From positions 1-64,000 of the forward strand of contig NZ_JAPJIV010000005.1 in NCBI RefSeq assembly GCF_026241895.1: a stretch of DNA of 64,000 nucleotides, given 5' to 3'. This DNA comes from Pseudomonas sp. RIT-562 (GTDB lineage: Bacteria > Pseudomonadota > Gammaproteobacteria > Pseudomonadales > Pseudomonadaceae). Positions 8,468-16,888 of the stretch are shown here, one piece after another. Under the pieces are notes generated by a model. The model saw nothing but the letters and a program-made list of their open reading frames with translations. It did no database searches and was not told where the DNA came from. Both the position numbers and the translations under genes were made by a program. Each line of letters opens with the position of its first letter. Positions within the stretch are counted from its first letter, which is position 1.

Positions 8468-9123
8468 TGCACTACCGGCTTATTCGGGCGCACTTGAACA
8501 ATGCGTAGGGGCAATTCGGGAGTCAGGTGTTGCACGCTGGCCATGATGAAGCCGTCGGCAGGGTCGACCCAGTACTGGTTCCGCGCGGTGAAGCCCAGAC
8601 CTTCCATGGCGATGTCCTCGTCAACGCGAAGTAGCTCCACGTCGCGATCGAGGATATGCACGGTTTCCAGACCTTTTTTCTCAAAGCGGCTGGTGAGCGT
8701 CACACCCATCCGATAGCCGTCGACAAAATCCACCTGGCGGCGGGTCTGCAAGCCATCAGCAACTCGGTGCAAGCCGGCTTTGAAAGGCGATACGCCCTCA
8801 AAGCGAGTGCCATCCAGATTGTTGTTGAAACCAACGCTGCGAATGGCCAGGCCGTCTTCGAGCATCAGGATTTGACGAGTCGAGGCCATCCAGAAACCAA
8901 CACCATCCTGCTGACGCACCAACGCCATAACGGCTTCACCCGTAGGTGCCGCGATGGTGATCTGGAAGTACGGGGTTGCATCCACCTGTTGGCGGGTGAG
9001 TTCCAGGGGCTCAGGGCCTTCAAAGGCAGCCTTGAGCGTGTCCATGGAAGCGGTCATCAACGGGTTGCAGGCGCTCACCAGCAAGGAGGCCACCGCTACG
9101 GTGGCCAGTCGCAAAAATTTCAC
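8464..9123 (-). CDS. GfcB/YjbF-family lipoprotein
   Basis: The 219-residue protein has a lipoprotein signal peptide with lipobox LVSAC (Cys at residue 19), so the mature protein is lipid-anchored, probably at the outer membrane. The rest is beta-rich with a WMASTRQILMLEDGLAIRSVGF segment characteristic of YjbF/GfcB. It lies 14 bp after the wza-like gene and overlaps the gfcC-like gene by 4 nt. The family is required for group 4 capsule or Yjb polysaccharide production; its biochemical job is unknown. Confidence 0.8.
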   Translation of the reverse strand: MKFLRLATVAVASLLVSACNPLMTASMDTLKAAFEGPEPLELTRQQVDATPYFQITIAAPTGEAVMALVRQQDGVGFWMASTRQILMLEDGLAIRSVGFNNNLDGTRFEGVSPFKAGLHRVADGLQTRRQVDFVDGYRMGVTLTSRFEKKGLETVHILDRDVELLRVDEDIAMEGLGFTARNQYWVDPADGFIMASVQHLTPELPLRIVQVRPNKPVVQ

Positions 9124-9137
9124 AAGACATCCAATTC

Positions 9138-10244
9138 TTAGTTTTCGCTGCCCATGTCATCTTGAATCGCTACACCGGTACGCAGCAGGTTAGCTGTTGG
9201 GAAAACCTGGCTGATGAAGCGGTTCCAGCGAGTGACATCGGCGGGGCCAACATAGACCACGTCCTGCGGCTTCAGTTTAAAGTGCTGGGCAAGGGCGAAT
9301 GCCGAAGGCGATTTGAGATCGATCTGGAAAACCTTGACTGGTTCGTCCGCGAGATTTTCAACGCCGCGGATCACATAGACTTCTTTGCCGCTGGAGGTTT
9401 CCTGACGCAATCCGCCTACGCTGCCTAAAGCATCAGTGAGATTCATATCGGTGCCCTTGAAAACAAGAGATCGCGCAGAGGTAACTTCACCGAGTAAGTA
9501 GACCTTTTTCTGATCGTTGTATGGTAGGTGGAGTTGGTCGCCATCTTTAAGATAGAGGGCGTGCAAATTCGAGTTCTTACGATTGAGCGCATCTAAATCG
9601 ATGATGTATTCACGACCATCGCGCTTTAGAACTAGCCCGGAAATATCGGCAGTCCCGGTTTGAACCGAGCCTTGGCCCACAGCGTCAAGCAAGCTCAAGT
9701 GTGAACTAGTGATGGGTAACTGTCCGGTCTTACCAAAAGCTCCGGATAGGATGACTTTTTGGCTGACAAAACGCAGGATACTGACGTCTACCTGCGGCTC
9801 CGCGACTACGTGCGATAAGCGCGTAGCAATTGTCGAGCGTAGCTCCTCGATTGTTTTCCCAGCAGCTTCCACGGTTCCGACATACGGGTAGAAGAGACTA
9901 CCATCGGGTCGAACCAGGCGCCCGTTTGCTTCTGTTTGCTGTTGCGGGCCGGAGGGAGCGGTAAGCTCTGGATGATCCCACACTGTAATATAGACGAGAT
10001 CTCCTGCGCCAATGCGGTACTCCTGCGGCCGGTAAGTCATAAGTTCGGCTGCAACCATGCTCGAATGATCGGAGGCCTCCTCGATGGCCACCAATTTAGG
10101 AGTGATCTGCACCAACTCTATACGACTACTCTCAGGTGAGCCTTCACGTACTAGGTTGCCTGTGTCCATGTGCTGACCAGGGGAAAAAATGCAGCCTTGC
10201 AGGCTCAGGCCAACCAGCATGGCCAATGGAAGCGCGCGATTCAT
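9138..10244 (-). CDS. wza: Wza/GfcE-type outer membrane polysaccharide export lipoprotein
   Basis: From ATG 10244 the product is 368 residues, close to Wza. The signal peptide ends in lipobox LSLQGC with Cys at residue 18. I prefer this start to a TTG at 10271 because it gives a normal signal peptide. The polysaccharide-export domain (YRIGAGDLVYITVWDHPEL) is followed by SLBB-type repeats (VILSGAFGKTGQLPI; VYLLGEV). Wza forms the octameric outer membrane channel for the polymer and works with the tyrosine kinase Wzc, here encoded at 25059-27296. It sits after a terminator-like hairpin that separates it from the gfcA-like gene. Confidence 0.9.
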   Translation of the reverse strand: MNRALPLAMLVGLSLQGCIFSPGQHMDTGNLVREGSPESSRIELVQITPKLVAIEEASDHSSMVAAELMTYRPQEYRIGAGDLVYITVWDHPELTAPSGPQQQTEANGRLVRPDGSLFYPYVGTVEAAGKTIEELRSTIATRLSHVVAEPQVDVSILRFVSQKVILSGAFGKTGQLPITSSHLSLLDAVGQGSVQTGTADISGLVLKRDGREYIIDLDALNRKNSNLHALYLKDGDQLHLPYNDQKKVYLLGEVTSARSLVFKGTDMNLTDALGSVGGLRQETSSGKEVYVIRGVENLADEPVKVFQIDLKSPSAFALAQHFKLKPQDVVYVGPADVTRWNRFISQVFPTANLLRTGVAIQDDMGSEN

Positions 10245-10269
10245 TGTCGAAATTGCTCGAGGAATAGGC

Positions 10270-10301
10270 AAAACAAAACCTCCCAGCGAAGCTGGGAGGT
10301 T
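10270..10301 (-). terminator. terminator-like hairpin between gfcA-like and wza genes
   Basis: On the minus strand AACCTCCCAGC-TTC-GCTGGGAGGTT forms an 11-bp stem followed by TTGTTTTG. It lies between the stop of the small Thr-rich protein gene (10332) and the wza start (10244) in the same direction. It probably terminates part of the transcription and lets the rest read through, giving more of the small protein than of the exporter. Confidence 0.8.
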
Positions 10302-10331
10302 AACGTATCGAACTTTTAACGAAGGCAGGTT

Positions 10332-10622
10332 TTAGTTGGTGCCAGTAGTACCAGTAGTACCGGTAGTGCCAGTAGTACCCGTGGTACCTGGAGTCCCATC
10401 ATTACCGCCGCCGCCGCTGTTTGAGGCAGCAACACCAACCGCGATGAGACCCGCGCCGATAGCCAGGCCTGTGCCAACCGTTACGCCGCCAGCGATAGGC
10501 GTCGACAAGCTCAGTGGTGCAGTTGTATCAGGCGCTGCAGCGGTTTTTGCAGGAACAGATTCAGCAGCCATCAACGGCAGGCTAATCAAAGTGACAACTG
10601 TGAATGCTAGTAGTTTTTTCAT
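10332..10622 (-). CDS. GfcA/YjbE-like small secreted Gly/Thr-rich protein
   Basis: I start this 96-residue protein at ATG 10622 because AAGGAG lies 7 nt before it. A signal peptide (MKKLLAFTVVTLISLPLMA) is followed by an Ala/Pro/Thr stretch, a Gly-rich hydrophobic segment (GVTVGTGLAIGAGLIAVGVAA) and a tail of GTT tripeptides ending in TGTN. This matches the architecture of YjbE/GfcA, the small first-gene products of the yjbEFGH and gfcABCDE operons. It precedes the export genes and is separated from them by a hairpin. The tail is encoded by 9-bp repeats and so may vary in length between strains. Confidence 0.8.
   Translation of the reverse strand: MKKLLAFTVVTLISLPLMAAESVPAKTAAAPDTTAPLSLSTPIAGGVTVGTGLAIGAGLIAVGVAASNSGGGGNDGTPGTTGTTGTTGTTGTTGTN
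10338..10391 (-). repeat. 9-bp tandem repeat encoding a Gly-Thr-Thr tail
   Basis: Six imperfect 9-bp units (AGTACCAGT and variants on the plus strand) encode GTT repeats at the C-terminus of the gfcA-like gene. The unit length keeps the reading frame, so changes in copy number would lengthen or shorten the tail without breaking the gene. Confidence 0.85.
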
Positions 10623-11122
10623 GTTCATGCTCCTTGAAAGGATATTCCCTGAGGGTGATTTGACATAAGAATATTGTAGGCGAGGGCTATATTGCAAGCT
10701 GCTACTGATTCAAGATTAAAAAATCGGCCTAATTTTCCACCTTGGCTTCACCGAAAGGACGCAGGCTGGATCAAATACAAGAGCATCATTGCTGTGGGAC
10801 GGGAATGTCAACAGAAATATTTGTATCTGTCCACATTTTTTCGCGATGCTACTTGGGTTTTACCGAGGACGCATCTGTGTAGCAAAACGGGCAGTTACCA
10901 TAGGATCAAAGGCTCAATACGACCCAGACACATCCGGACGTGGCTCCTCGTAAAAGAGGAAATCTTAAAATATGCATTACTCAAAAGATGATAAATTTAG
11001 TGGTATGTAGAATAATTTCGTTATCTCGCCGATTAGGAAGTTAGGTGCGGGGGAAAGGGCCTATAGTCCGGTAAGAACGTATACTCACGTAAAACAGCTG
11101 AAGCCTATTTATGGGGTCTTTG
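10623..11122 (-). promoter_or_regulatory. leader/promoter region of the gfc-like export operon
   Basis: About 500 bp lie between the last glycosylation gene and the gfcA-like gene. A weak sigma70-like pair can be read on the minus strand (TTGAAT at 10708-10713, 16 bp, TATAGC at 10686-10691). No ops element is present here. An open frame on the plus strand (10692-10991) has no recognisable features. The size of the gap suggests independent regulation of the export genes, but the promoter call is tentative. Confidence 0.3.
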
Positions 11123-12139
11123 TTAACGCCACTCTTCCGGGCACTCTAATTTCCAATCTGCGAATGCTGACTCGAGAGTGTATTGGTAGCAATATTTATG
11201 TTCAATAAGAAAGCCTGGTTGGATAAAGTTAGAGCGCACTAATTTGCGAATCCTTACTGGGCTGAAAGGATGCTGGATACGTAACGGTCTAGCAATTAGT
11301 TCAATTCCATACGCTGCACTTAATAAGGTCAGGTACGGGATCGCAGGTATTCTACGCTTGACTTGGGCAACTGCACACACCGCTTCGACGTATTCTTGGA
11401 TAGATGGACCCGGATTCATAGACATATTGAACAGAGTGAAGTTTCGTCCCTGTTCTTTTTGATAATTCAAAGCCCAGCACATCGCTCTGCAAAGCTCTTT
11501 AACATATGTCCCGGCCTTGCGTGTATCACGATTACCCATGTAAAAAAAATAGCGTTTGATTACGGCTTTGATCAGTCTAGAAACATTTCCACCCTCACCA
11601 GGGCCAAAGACGACCCCAGGTCGAACGATAACCAGATTTCGGTGTTTTCCATCTGCGGCTAGCCAAATCTGATGAATTTTTTCAGCAATTAATTTGGAGC
11701 CGCCATATGCAGTTAACGGCAATGGGAGAGAACTTTCGTTCTTCTGGTGTTCACTAGGTCCATACGGGGAAATAGAACTTGTAAAAATGATTTTTTCGCA
11801 ATCAACTAGTTCTGCCCATGCGCAAACATTTTCAGCGCCAAGTAGGTTGGTTTCATAGTACTCGTGATCTTCGTGCCCCGGCTCCCGGTGGACTGCTGCA
11901 AAGTTAGCAATCAACGAAATTTTTTCTTCCGGTTGCCATGATATTCGTTGACGAACGTCACCAAATATTTCAACTATATTTTTATTATCGGCAATCTTAT
12001 TTTTGCGGTATTTAGACTGTTTGTCCGAAAGTGGTTGAATATCAAACAAGTAAATTTTGTTGAAACCCACATTGAGCAAGTGTTCGGCGAAAAAAGTGCC
12101 GATAAAACCGGCTCCTCCAAAAATAACAGCAGTTTGCAT
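11123..12139 (-). CDS. NAD-dependent epimerase/dehydratase (SDR) of the polysaccharide locus
   Basis: The 338-residue protein starts with the nucleotide-binding motif FGGAGFIGTFF, has SSISPYG at the catalytic Ser position and YGGSK as the Tyr-x3-Lys pair. It belongs to the extended SDR family that modifies nucleotide- or lipid-linked sugars. It is the last gene of the glycosylation block, 23 bp after a GT2 gene, and its DNA is AT-rich like its neighbours. Possible roles include a 4-keto reduction or epimerisation of a sugar in the repeat unit; no close named family member is recognised. Confidence 0.75.
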   Translation of the reverse strand: MQTAVIFGGAGFIGTFFAEHLLNVGFNKIYLFDIQPLSDKQSKYRKNKIADNKNIVEIFGDVRQRISWQPEEKISLIANFAAVHREPGHEDHEYYETNLLGAENVCAWAELVDCEKIIFTSSISPYGPSEHQKNESSLPLPLTAYGGSKLIAEKIHQIWLAADGKHRNLVIVRPGVVFGPGEGGNVSRLIKAVIKRYFFYMGNRDTRKAGTYVKELCRAMCWALNYQKEQGRNFTLFNMSMNPGPSIQEYVEAVCAVAQVKRRIPAIPYLTLLSAAYGIELIARPLRIQHPFSPVRIRKLVRSNFIQPGFLIEHKYCYQYTLESAFADWKLECPEEWR

Positions 12140-12162
12140 TTAACCCGTCCTCCGAAAAATTC

Positions 12163-12981
12163 TTAGAAGATCTTTCTGATGATATTTTTATAAACGATAT
12201 TTAGGGCCGACTTCGGCAAGAGCCTAAACGGCGTGCGTATTAATAAATTCGCTAACGCCCATTTTGTGCTTATTATTTTTTCTTTGTGCATCAAATAGAT
12301 CGCATTATATTCAGAAATTAAATATTTAATTCCCGATCTTCTTGCGTGGAAGTCTGCGCTAGCTCTGACGTTCACAAGGTACTTGGGCAAATTATAGATT
12401 TCACCCCCATACTTTATAACTCTCAAACTTAACCACCAATCTTCAAATGGTAAGCGTGTGTCCGGATAGCCGCCTGCTTTCATTACGAAAGACTTTCTGA
12501 AAGCAGTGGCTGGGTGATTGATTGGAGTCCTCGTAAAGGAATATCTATGAACTTCGCTGGGTAACTCTGGTAATTTTCTATCTCCCAGATACTGAAGCAT
12601 GGTCTCGTCGTAGTGGGCTACCCAAGAACTGCACATTGCTGCGTTGGTAAATTTTTTAAAAAATTCTAACTGTAGCTCGAATCGGTCCGGAGTAGATATA
12701 TCATCGGAGTCCATCCGAAAAATCAGATCGAAATTACAATGATCTAAACCGATATTTAACGCATTAGATAATCCAACATTGTCTTTAATACGAACTACAG
12801 TCAAGTCACTTTCAAATACATCAATGACTTTATTAAGTTCAGCCGAAATGGGTCCGTCCACAACCAAAACAGTTTGTGTAGGTTTTATGCTAGACCCGAC
12901 TAATACGGATTTTAGCGCGTCTGCGAATGGCTCGGCTTTATCGCCATTATAAACAGACATCAATATTGAAAAATCATCCAT
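12163..12981 (-). CDS. family 2 glycosyltransferase (AmsE-like)
   Basis: The 272-residue protein has the GT-A start FSILMSVYNGD, VVDGP, a DxD-type motif DSDD at residues 91-94 preceded by FRM, and the acceptor-region motif PFEDWWLSLR. The MDSDDIS form is typical of amylovoran AmsE and similar exopolysaccharide transferases. It should add one sugar from a nucleotide donor to the lipid-linked repeat unit at the inner face of the cytoplasmic membrane. A weakly hydrophobic C-terminus could help membrane association. Donor and acceptor cannot be inferred. Confidence 0.85.
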   Translation of the reverse strand: MDDFSILMSVYNGDKAEPFADALKSVLVGSSIKPTQTVLVVDGPISAELNKVIDVFESDLTVVRIKDNVGLSNALNIGLDHCNFDLIFRMDSDDISTPDRFELQLEFFKKFTNAAMCSSWVAHYDETMLQYLGDRKLPELPSEVHRYSFTRTPINHPATAFRKSFVMKAGGYPDTRLPFEDWWLSLRVIKYGGEIYNLPKYLVNVRASADFHARRSGIKYLISEYNAIYLMHKEKIISTKWALANLLIRTPFRLLPKSALNIVYKNIIRKIF

Positions 12982-13023
12982 AATGTTATTGGGTATCGTT
13001 TAGTGAATAGTAGTTTAGGAAAG

Positions 13024-13932
13024 TTACTGTTGTTGTCTGAGTTTTTTTAATTGCGAATAATAAAATAAAACTAATTTCGGCCCCAGTGTCAAATAGCAAA
13101 AAAGCTGTAGCCAGTATTGATCCATGTGAACAGGTAGAAGTGCTTTATAATTACAGTCACTAAGGAATGCCAGTCGAAGATTTTCAGATCTCTTGATCAG
13201 TTCTAATTCAGACTTATCTCTAGCGATCTTGCGCATTTCTTGGAAATAGGGAAGATGCCTCAAGTAATCTTTTTTCTTACTTTCGTAACTTATTTCGGAT
13301 GTGCCGCAGTCATTACTATCATGTATCCTATACGTAGTGACTACGGTATCTAGGATTAATGCGAGACCATCTCTGGTTAAAAAGTATGCTATCCACCAGT
13401 CTTCAAATTTTAAATTTTCTGGGATCGGGAAAACATCAGAAAGATGATCTCTAGCGAGAAAAGAGCATCCTCCCGATAACTTATTCCCCATAACATTTTC
13501 TTTAAAATCAGCGGATTTTGGTATCTGCTTATAGAGCGTTTTGTTTAGTAAGTGATCTTTCGCAATAAGTCCGCCATATATAGATTTACCGGTTTCCATT
13601 GCGGCAATCAGCATAGACTTTGTTCTGCCTGGAACAATGGTGTCATCTGCACCAAAAATGCAGATATATTGTCCAGTGCTCATTTTAAATGCGAGATTGT
13701 AAGCCGCGTTTTTTCCTCGGTTTTCGGGGAAGCGTGATAGTTTAAAAAATGGGCTATTTCCGTAATTTTCTTCAATTATTTTAAATGAATTATCAGTTGA
13801 TCCATCGTCCACAATACAAATTTCAATTTCAAAATCGGTATTCAGCCGTTGTTCATACAATATGGAATCGACAGCTTCAATTATAAATTCGCTCTTGTTA
13901 TACAGCGCGATCAAGTAGGAAACTTTTAACAT
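13024..13932 (-). CDS. family 2 glycosyltransferase
   Basis: The 302-residue protein shows a standard GT-A fold signature: VSYLIALYNKSEFI, VDDGSTDNS at residues 41-49, GRNKxAA-like ENRGKNAAYN and GADD at 94-97 as the metal-binding DxD. KFEDWWIAYFL follows later and resembles the acceptor motif of the neighbouring GT2. It lies 42 bp upstream of that gene and 35 bp downstream of wzy in one AT-rich operon. It probably transfers one sugar of the repeat unit; specificity is unknown. Confidence 0.85.
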   Translation of the reverse strand: MLKVSYLIALYNKSEFIIEAVDSILYEQRLNTDFEIEICIVDDGSTDNSFKIIEENYGNSPFFKLSRFPENRGKNAAYNLAFKMSTGQYICIFGADDTIVPGRTKSMLIAAMETGKSIYGGLIAKDHLLNKTLYKQIPKSADFKENVMGNKLSGGCSFLARDHLSDVFPIPENLKFEDWWIAYFLTRDGLALILDTVVTTYRIHDSNDCGTSEISYESKKKDYLRHLPYFQEMRKIARDKSELELIKRSENLRLAFLSDCNYKALLPVHMDQYWLQLFCYLTLGPKLVLFYYSQLKKLRQQQ

Positions 13933-13967
13933 GTAATGATCCGATTGATAAATCGCAGAGTAAAAAC

Positions 13968-15236
13968 TCAGACAAAAAAATTCGATTTTTTTGCGGTATG
14001 ATTTTCGTGTTTATGAGGAGCTAAAAAATTTTTACTGTTATGAGGAAGCATCAGATTTATTGTTACGATCAGAAAAGCAAACCAAATATTAAAAGAAAGT
14101 AGTAGTGACTCGAGAGAATTTGTGATGAAAAATGACATCGCAAATATGATACCAAGTAGGAGTCCTGATTTACTTTCTGCTTGTGGACTCAGAAATTTTA
14201 GTACGGGAAAATATAGAATTAGTCCTACAATGCCAAGAGAGTATACGAGATCTAATAAACCATTATGTGTCGAACCAACTTGGAAACCGACGTTTTTAAT
14301 AAACTCGGTTCCGGCATTGACAAAAGTTGATCTAAATTGCCCCGCGCCATGGCCAATCAGAGGGTTCTCGAATATCTTTCCTGTTATGAAATTCCAAATA
14401 AACACTCTTCCGGTGAAGGTTGCGTCTTTTCCGAGAATAGGAAACGCTGGGAGTATCGCGCTTAAAATTAGGGGGACTGCAATTGTGACTGCCGAAGAAT
14501 AAACTATGACTTTGCGATAACGTAAAAGTTGTCTAAGGCTAGCACCTGACGATAACAATATAAAGCACGTTGTAGATATCAGTAGTCCAATGATCGCGGT
14601 GGTGGATTGGCTTAGTAAAATCAAAGTAATAGAAAGTATTACTCCGGAATATTTTTTTATATTTGAAATCTTTACTGGGGAAGCTATAAAGAACGTGTAT
14701 GCGAGCAGAGAAAAGTTACCTAGTCCATTTTTCTGCGTGAATATTCCTTGAGCTACATCTGTTGTGCCATAGGCTGCTCCGTAAGACGGTAAGAGAGTGA
14801 ATAATATTAATGATGCAAGCTCAAGGGTAATAAAAAAGTTCAGTAGTGATTTGTAGGCTTTGGAAGTGTTATTGACTTGTAAATATAATTTTGTCAGGGC
14901 TGCGATAAGTAATAATGCAAAAGCAGTTTTTATTGACGCGCCTGGATCTACTGACCAAAGTGCAGATACTATTATGAACGCGCTTAAAGTTGCGATCCAT
15001 TTGTCCGTACGGTTAATCGAGATTTTAAATTTTGATGAAGTAAGACCAATTATAATTAAAATAAGAGAAAAACCCGTCCAAAGTGGTTTTATGTAATCTA
15101 GCGGGTGGGTGGATGATGCAATCGCATCGTAGGTTGCGGTTTGAGCACCGCCAGCCTTAAATAACTCAATAGAACCTGTGGTGAGGTAAAGCATTGTAAA
15201 AAAACAAACACTTACTGCTGCTTTATAATATTTCAT
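13968..15236 (-). CDS. wzy: Wzy-type polysaccharide polymerase (O-antigen ligase/polymerase family)
   Basis: The 422-residue protein is very hydrophobic with about 10-12 predicted membrane spans. A large periplasmic loop contains NPLIGHGAGQFRSTF and STHNGLLDLVYSLGIVGL, the pattern of the Wzy_C family, with the conserved HN pair. Wzy joins lipid-linked repeat units in the periplasm after Wzx flips them. WaaL ligases share this fold, but the position between wzx and glycosyltransferases favours polymerase. Sequence is AT-rich and unlike the flanking core genes. Confidence 0.8.
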   Translation of the reverse strand: MKYYKAAVSVCFFTMLYLTTGSIELFKAGGAQTATYDAIASSTHPLDYIKPLWTGFSLILIIIGLTSSKFKISINRTDKWIATLSAFIIVSALWSVDPGASIKTAFALLLIAALTKLYLQVNNTSKAYKSLLNFFITLELASLILFTLLPSYGAAYGTTDVAQGIFTQKNGLGNFSLLAYTFFIASPVKISNIKKYSGVILSITLILLSQSTTAIIGLLISTTCFILLSSGASLRQLLRYRKVIVYSSAVTIAVPLILSAILPAFPILGKDATFTGRVFIWNFITGKIFENPLIGHGAGQFRSTFVNAGTEFIKNVGFQVGSTHNGLLDLVYSLGIVGLILYFPVLKFLSPQAESKSGLLLGIIFAMSFFITNSLESLLLSFNIWFAFLIVTINLMLPHNSKNFLAPHKHENHTAKKSNFFV

Positions 15237-15420
15237 GGGGCGAAGTTAATCCAAATGGCGTCTATTGAGAAATACTTTACATATTGTTTTTTGAGTCTAT
15301 TTTAACATCGATTTCAATGATGGCGCAGTGTGTCTAGATACTAAAGAAATACTCTTATTTTCAATACGAAATTAATCTGATTGAACGCGTTAATTTTTTA
15401 AGATAAATTGTTTAAAACGC

Positions 15421-16848
15421 TTAAATCTTGATATATTTAGTTTTTTTGAAAGACAAGAAGTTTGCAAACATACATAGAGAATTTTTGAATGTATGTATGC
15501 CAATAATGCATAAGGCTGACCAAATAATTAGACTTATTGGTGTGTGTTTACCATCTAACAATGCGACTGCAGCGGACATCGCTACGCATACAAGTGTTGC
15601 GATGTAAAGCTTCAGTCTAGGTATTTTTCGCCATGAGAAGCAAGATAACTCAGTACGAAACACTAAAAATAACCAGAAGGCACAAGCTGTGGACGTTGCC
15701 GCCCCAGCAGCACCGAATTTGGGGATCAACCAGTAGTTTCCAAATGTGTTTAATGTGGCGGCTAAAATCGAAGCGAGCATTGAAAATCCAGTTTTACGAG
15801 TAAGGCTAATACCAATTGAGGTTGTTTCTGAGAGGGCATAAAACAAAGGAGCCACCATGCAAGCAGTGACAAGGTATTGAACTTTCACATAAGAATTTGG
15901 CAAAAAGAAGGGGATAATCCATGCGAATAATCCAGTAACAGTAATTACCAAAAATACCGCTGCTAAAACGTGTTCGGAAATTTGATCCACTTTTTCTAGG
16001 TTAATACCCTCTGCTGCCCATTTAAAAACGGTTGGTGCCCAAATTGTGGTAAAAATACCCGAAAATATCCCAGCAGCCATTGCAATGCTTGTCGCGATAG
16101 AATATATCCCCAGTTCTTCAAAAGATGATAAGCTTCTTAGCAATATTTTATCTGTGGCCATCATCGCCCAAGAAGCGACTCCTCCAATTATCAATGGAAG
16201 TCCATATTTTAGCATCTGGTAGAGTCTGGTTTTATCAATTGGATGACTGATCGCAACTAACCATTCATTTCTTGTATTCCAAGAATAAATTAGCAACACG
16301 GCCATAATTGATAGCGCGTGTGCAATTACCAACTTTTCAAAATTGAAACTCGTTTTTGTAACGACGAAAGCTCCGATAATCAAAAGAAATATAGCTTTAG
16401 GCAGCAGTTGGCTCATCGAAAATGCCAACCCTTTTTCTTGCAATCGCAATATGAGGGATAAGAATCTGGAAATATACGTGGTCAACAAGCAAATAACTAC
16501 CAATACACTAATGAACGCACTTTCAACAGAAAATAATAAAGTAGACAATAATGTCGAGTCAAGAATGATAAATAACAAAAAGGTCGCAGATAAAAGAAGT
16601 AAGCCAGGGGCAATGGAAGTTTTCAAAAGTGCAGGCTTTTGAGCTGCCTCATGATACTCACGCACGTACGCTTGATCCAAACCTAAGCTGAAGAGAATTA
16701 CCGAAAAACTACAAATAAGTTGAAGCATTGAAATTCGACCAATATCCTCTGGCGTAAAAAACCATGCCATTATTGGTAATGCCGCGAAACCTAAAATTGC
16801 AGACCCAATAGGCCCAATAGCGAAGTGAAGAATTTTTGATTTATTCAT
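15421..16848 (-). CDS. wzx: Wzx-type lipid-linked oligosaccharide flippase
   Basis: The 475-residue protein has roughly 14 hydrophobic spans starting with ILHFAIGPIGSAILGFAALPIMAWFFTP, the usual N-terminus of the polysaccharide transporter (PST/MOP) superfamily, and a repeated two-halves organisation. It should flip the undecaprenyl-pyrophosphate-linked repeat unit across the inner membrane for Wzy. It lies 184 bp upstream of wzy and 40 bp downstream of the GT4 gene. That 184-bp gap (15237-15420) is AT-rich and shows nothing recognisable. Confidence 0.85.
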   Translation of the reverse strand: MNKSKILHFAIGPIGSAILGFAALPIMAWFFTPEDIGRISMLQLICSFSVILFSLGLDQAYVREYHEAAQKPALLKTSIAPGLLLLSATFLLFIILDSTLLSTLLFSVESAFISVLVVICLLTTYISRFLSLILRLQEKGLAFSMSQLLPKAIFLLIIGAFVVTKTSFNFEKLVIAHALSIMAVLLIYSWNTRNEWLVAISHPIDKTRLYQMLKYGLPLIIGGVASWAMMATDKILLRSLSSFEELGIYSIATSIAMAAGIFSGIFTTIWAPTVFKWAAEGINLEKVDQISEHVLAAVFLVITVTGLFAWIIPFFLPNSYVKVQYLVTACMVAPLFYALSETTSIGISLTRKTGFSMLASILAATLNTFGNYWLIPKFGAAGAATSTACAFWLFLVFRTELSCFSWRKIPRLKLYIATLVCVAMSAAVALLDGKHTPISLIIWSALCIIGIHTFKNSLCMFANFLSFKKTKYIKI

Positions 16849-16888
16849 AGTTCCACGACAGAGTTTAAAATGACTGCATTACTCAAAA

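Noticed and set aside
10692..10991. 99-residue plus-strand frame in the gfc operon leader
   Set aside because: Starts inside the promoter region of the opposite strand and has no recognisable features.
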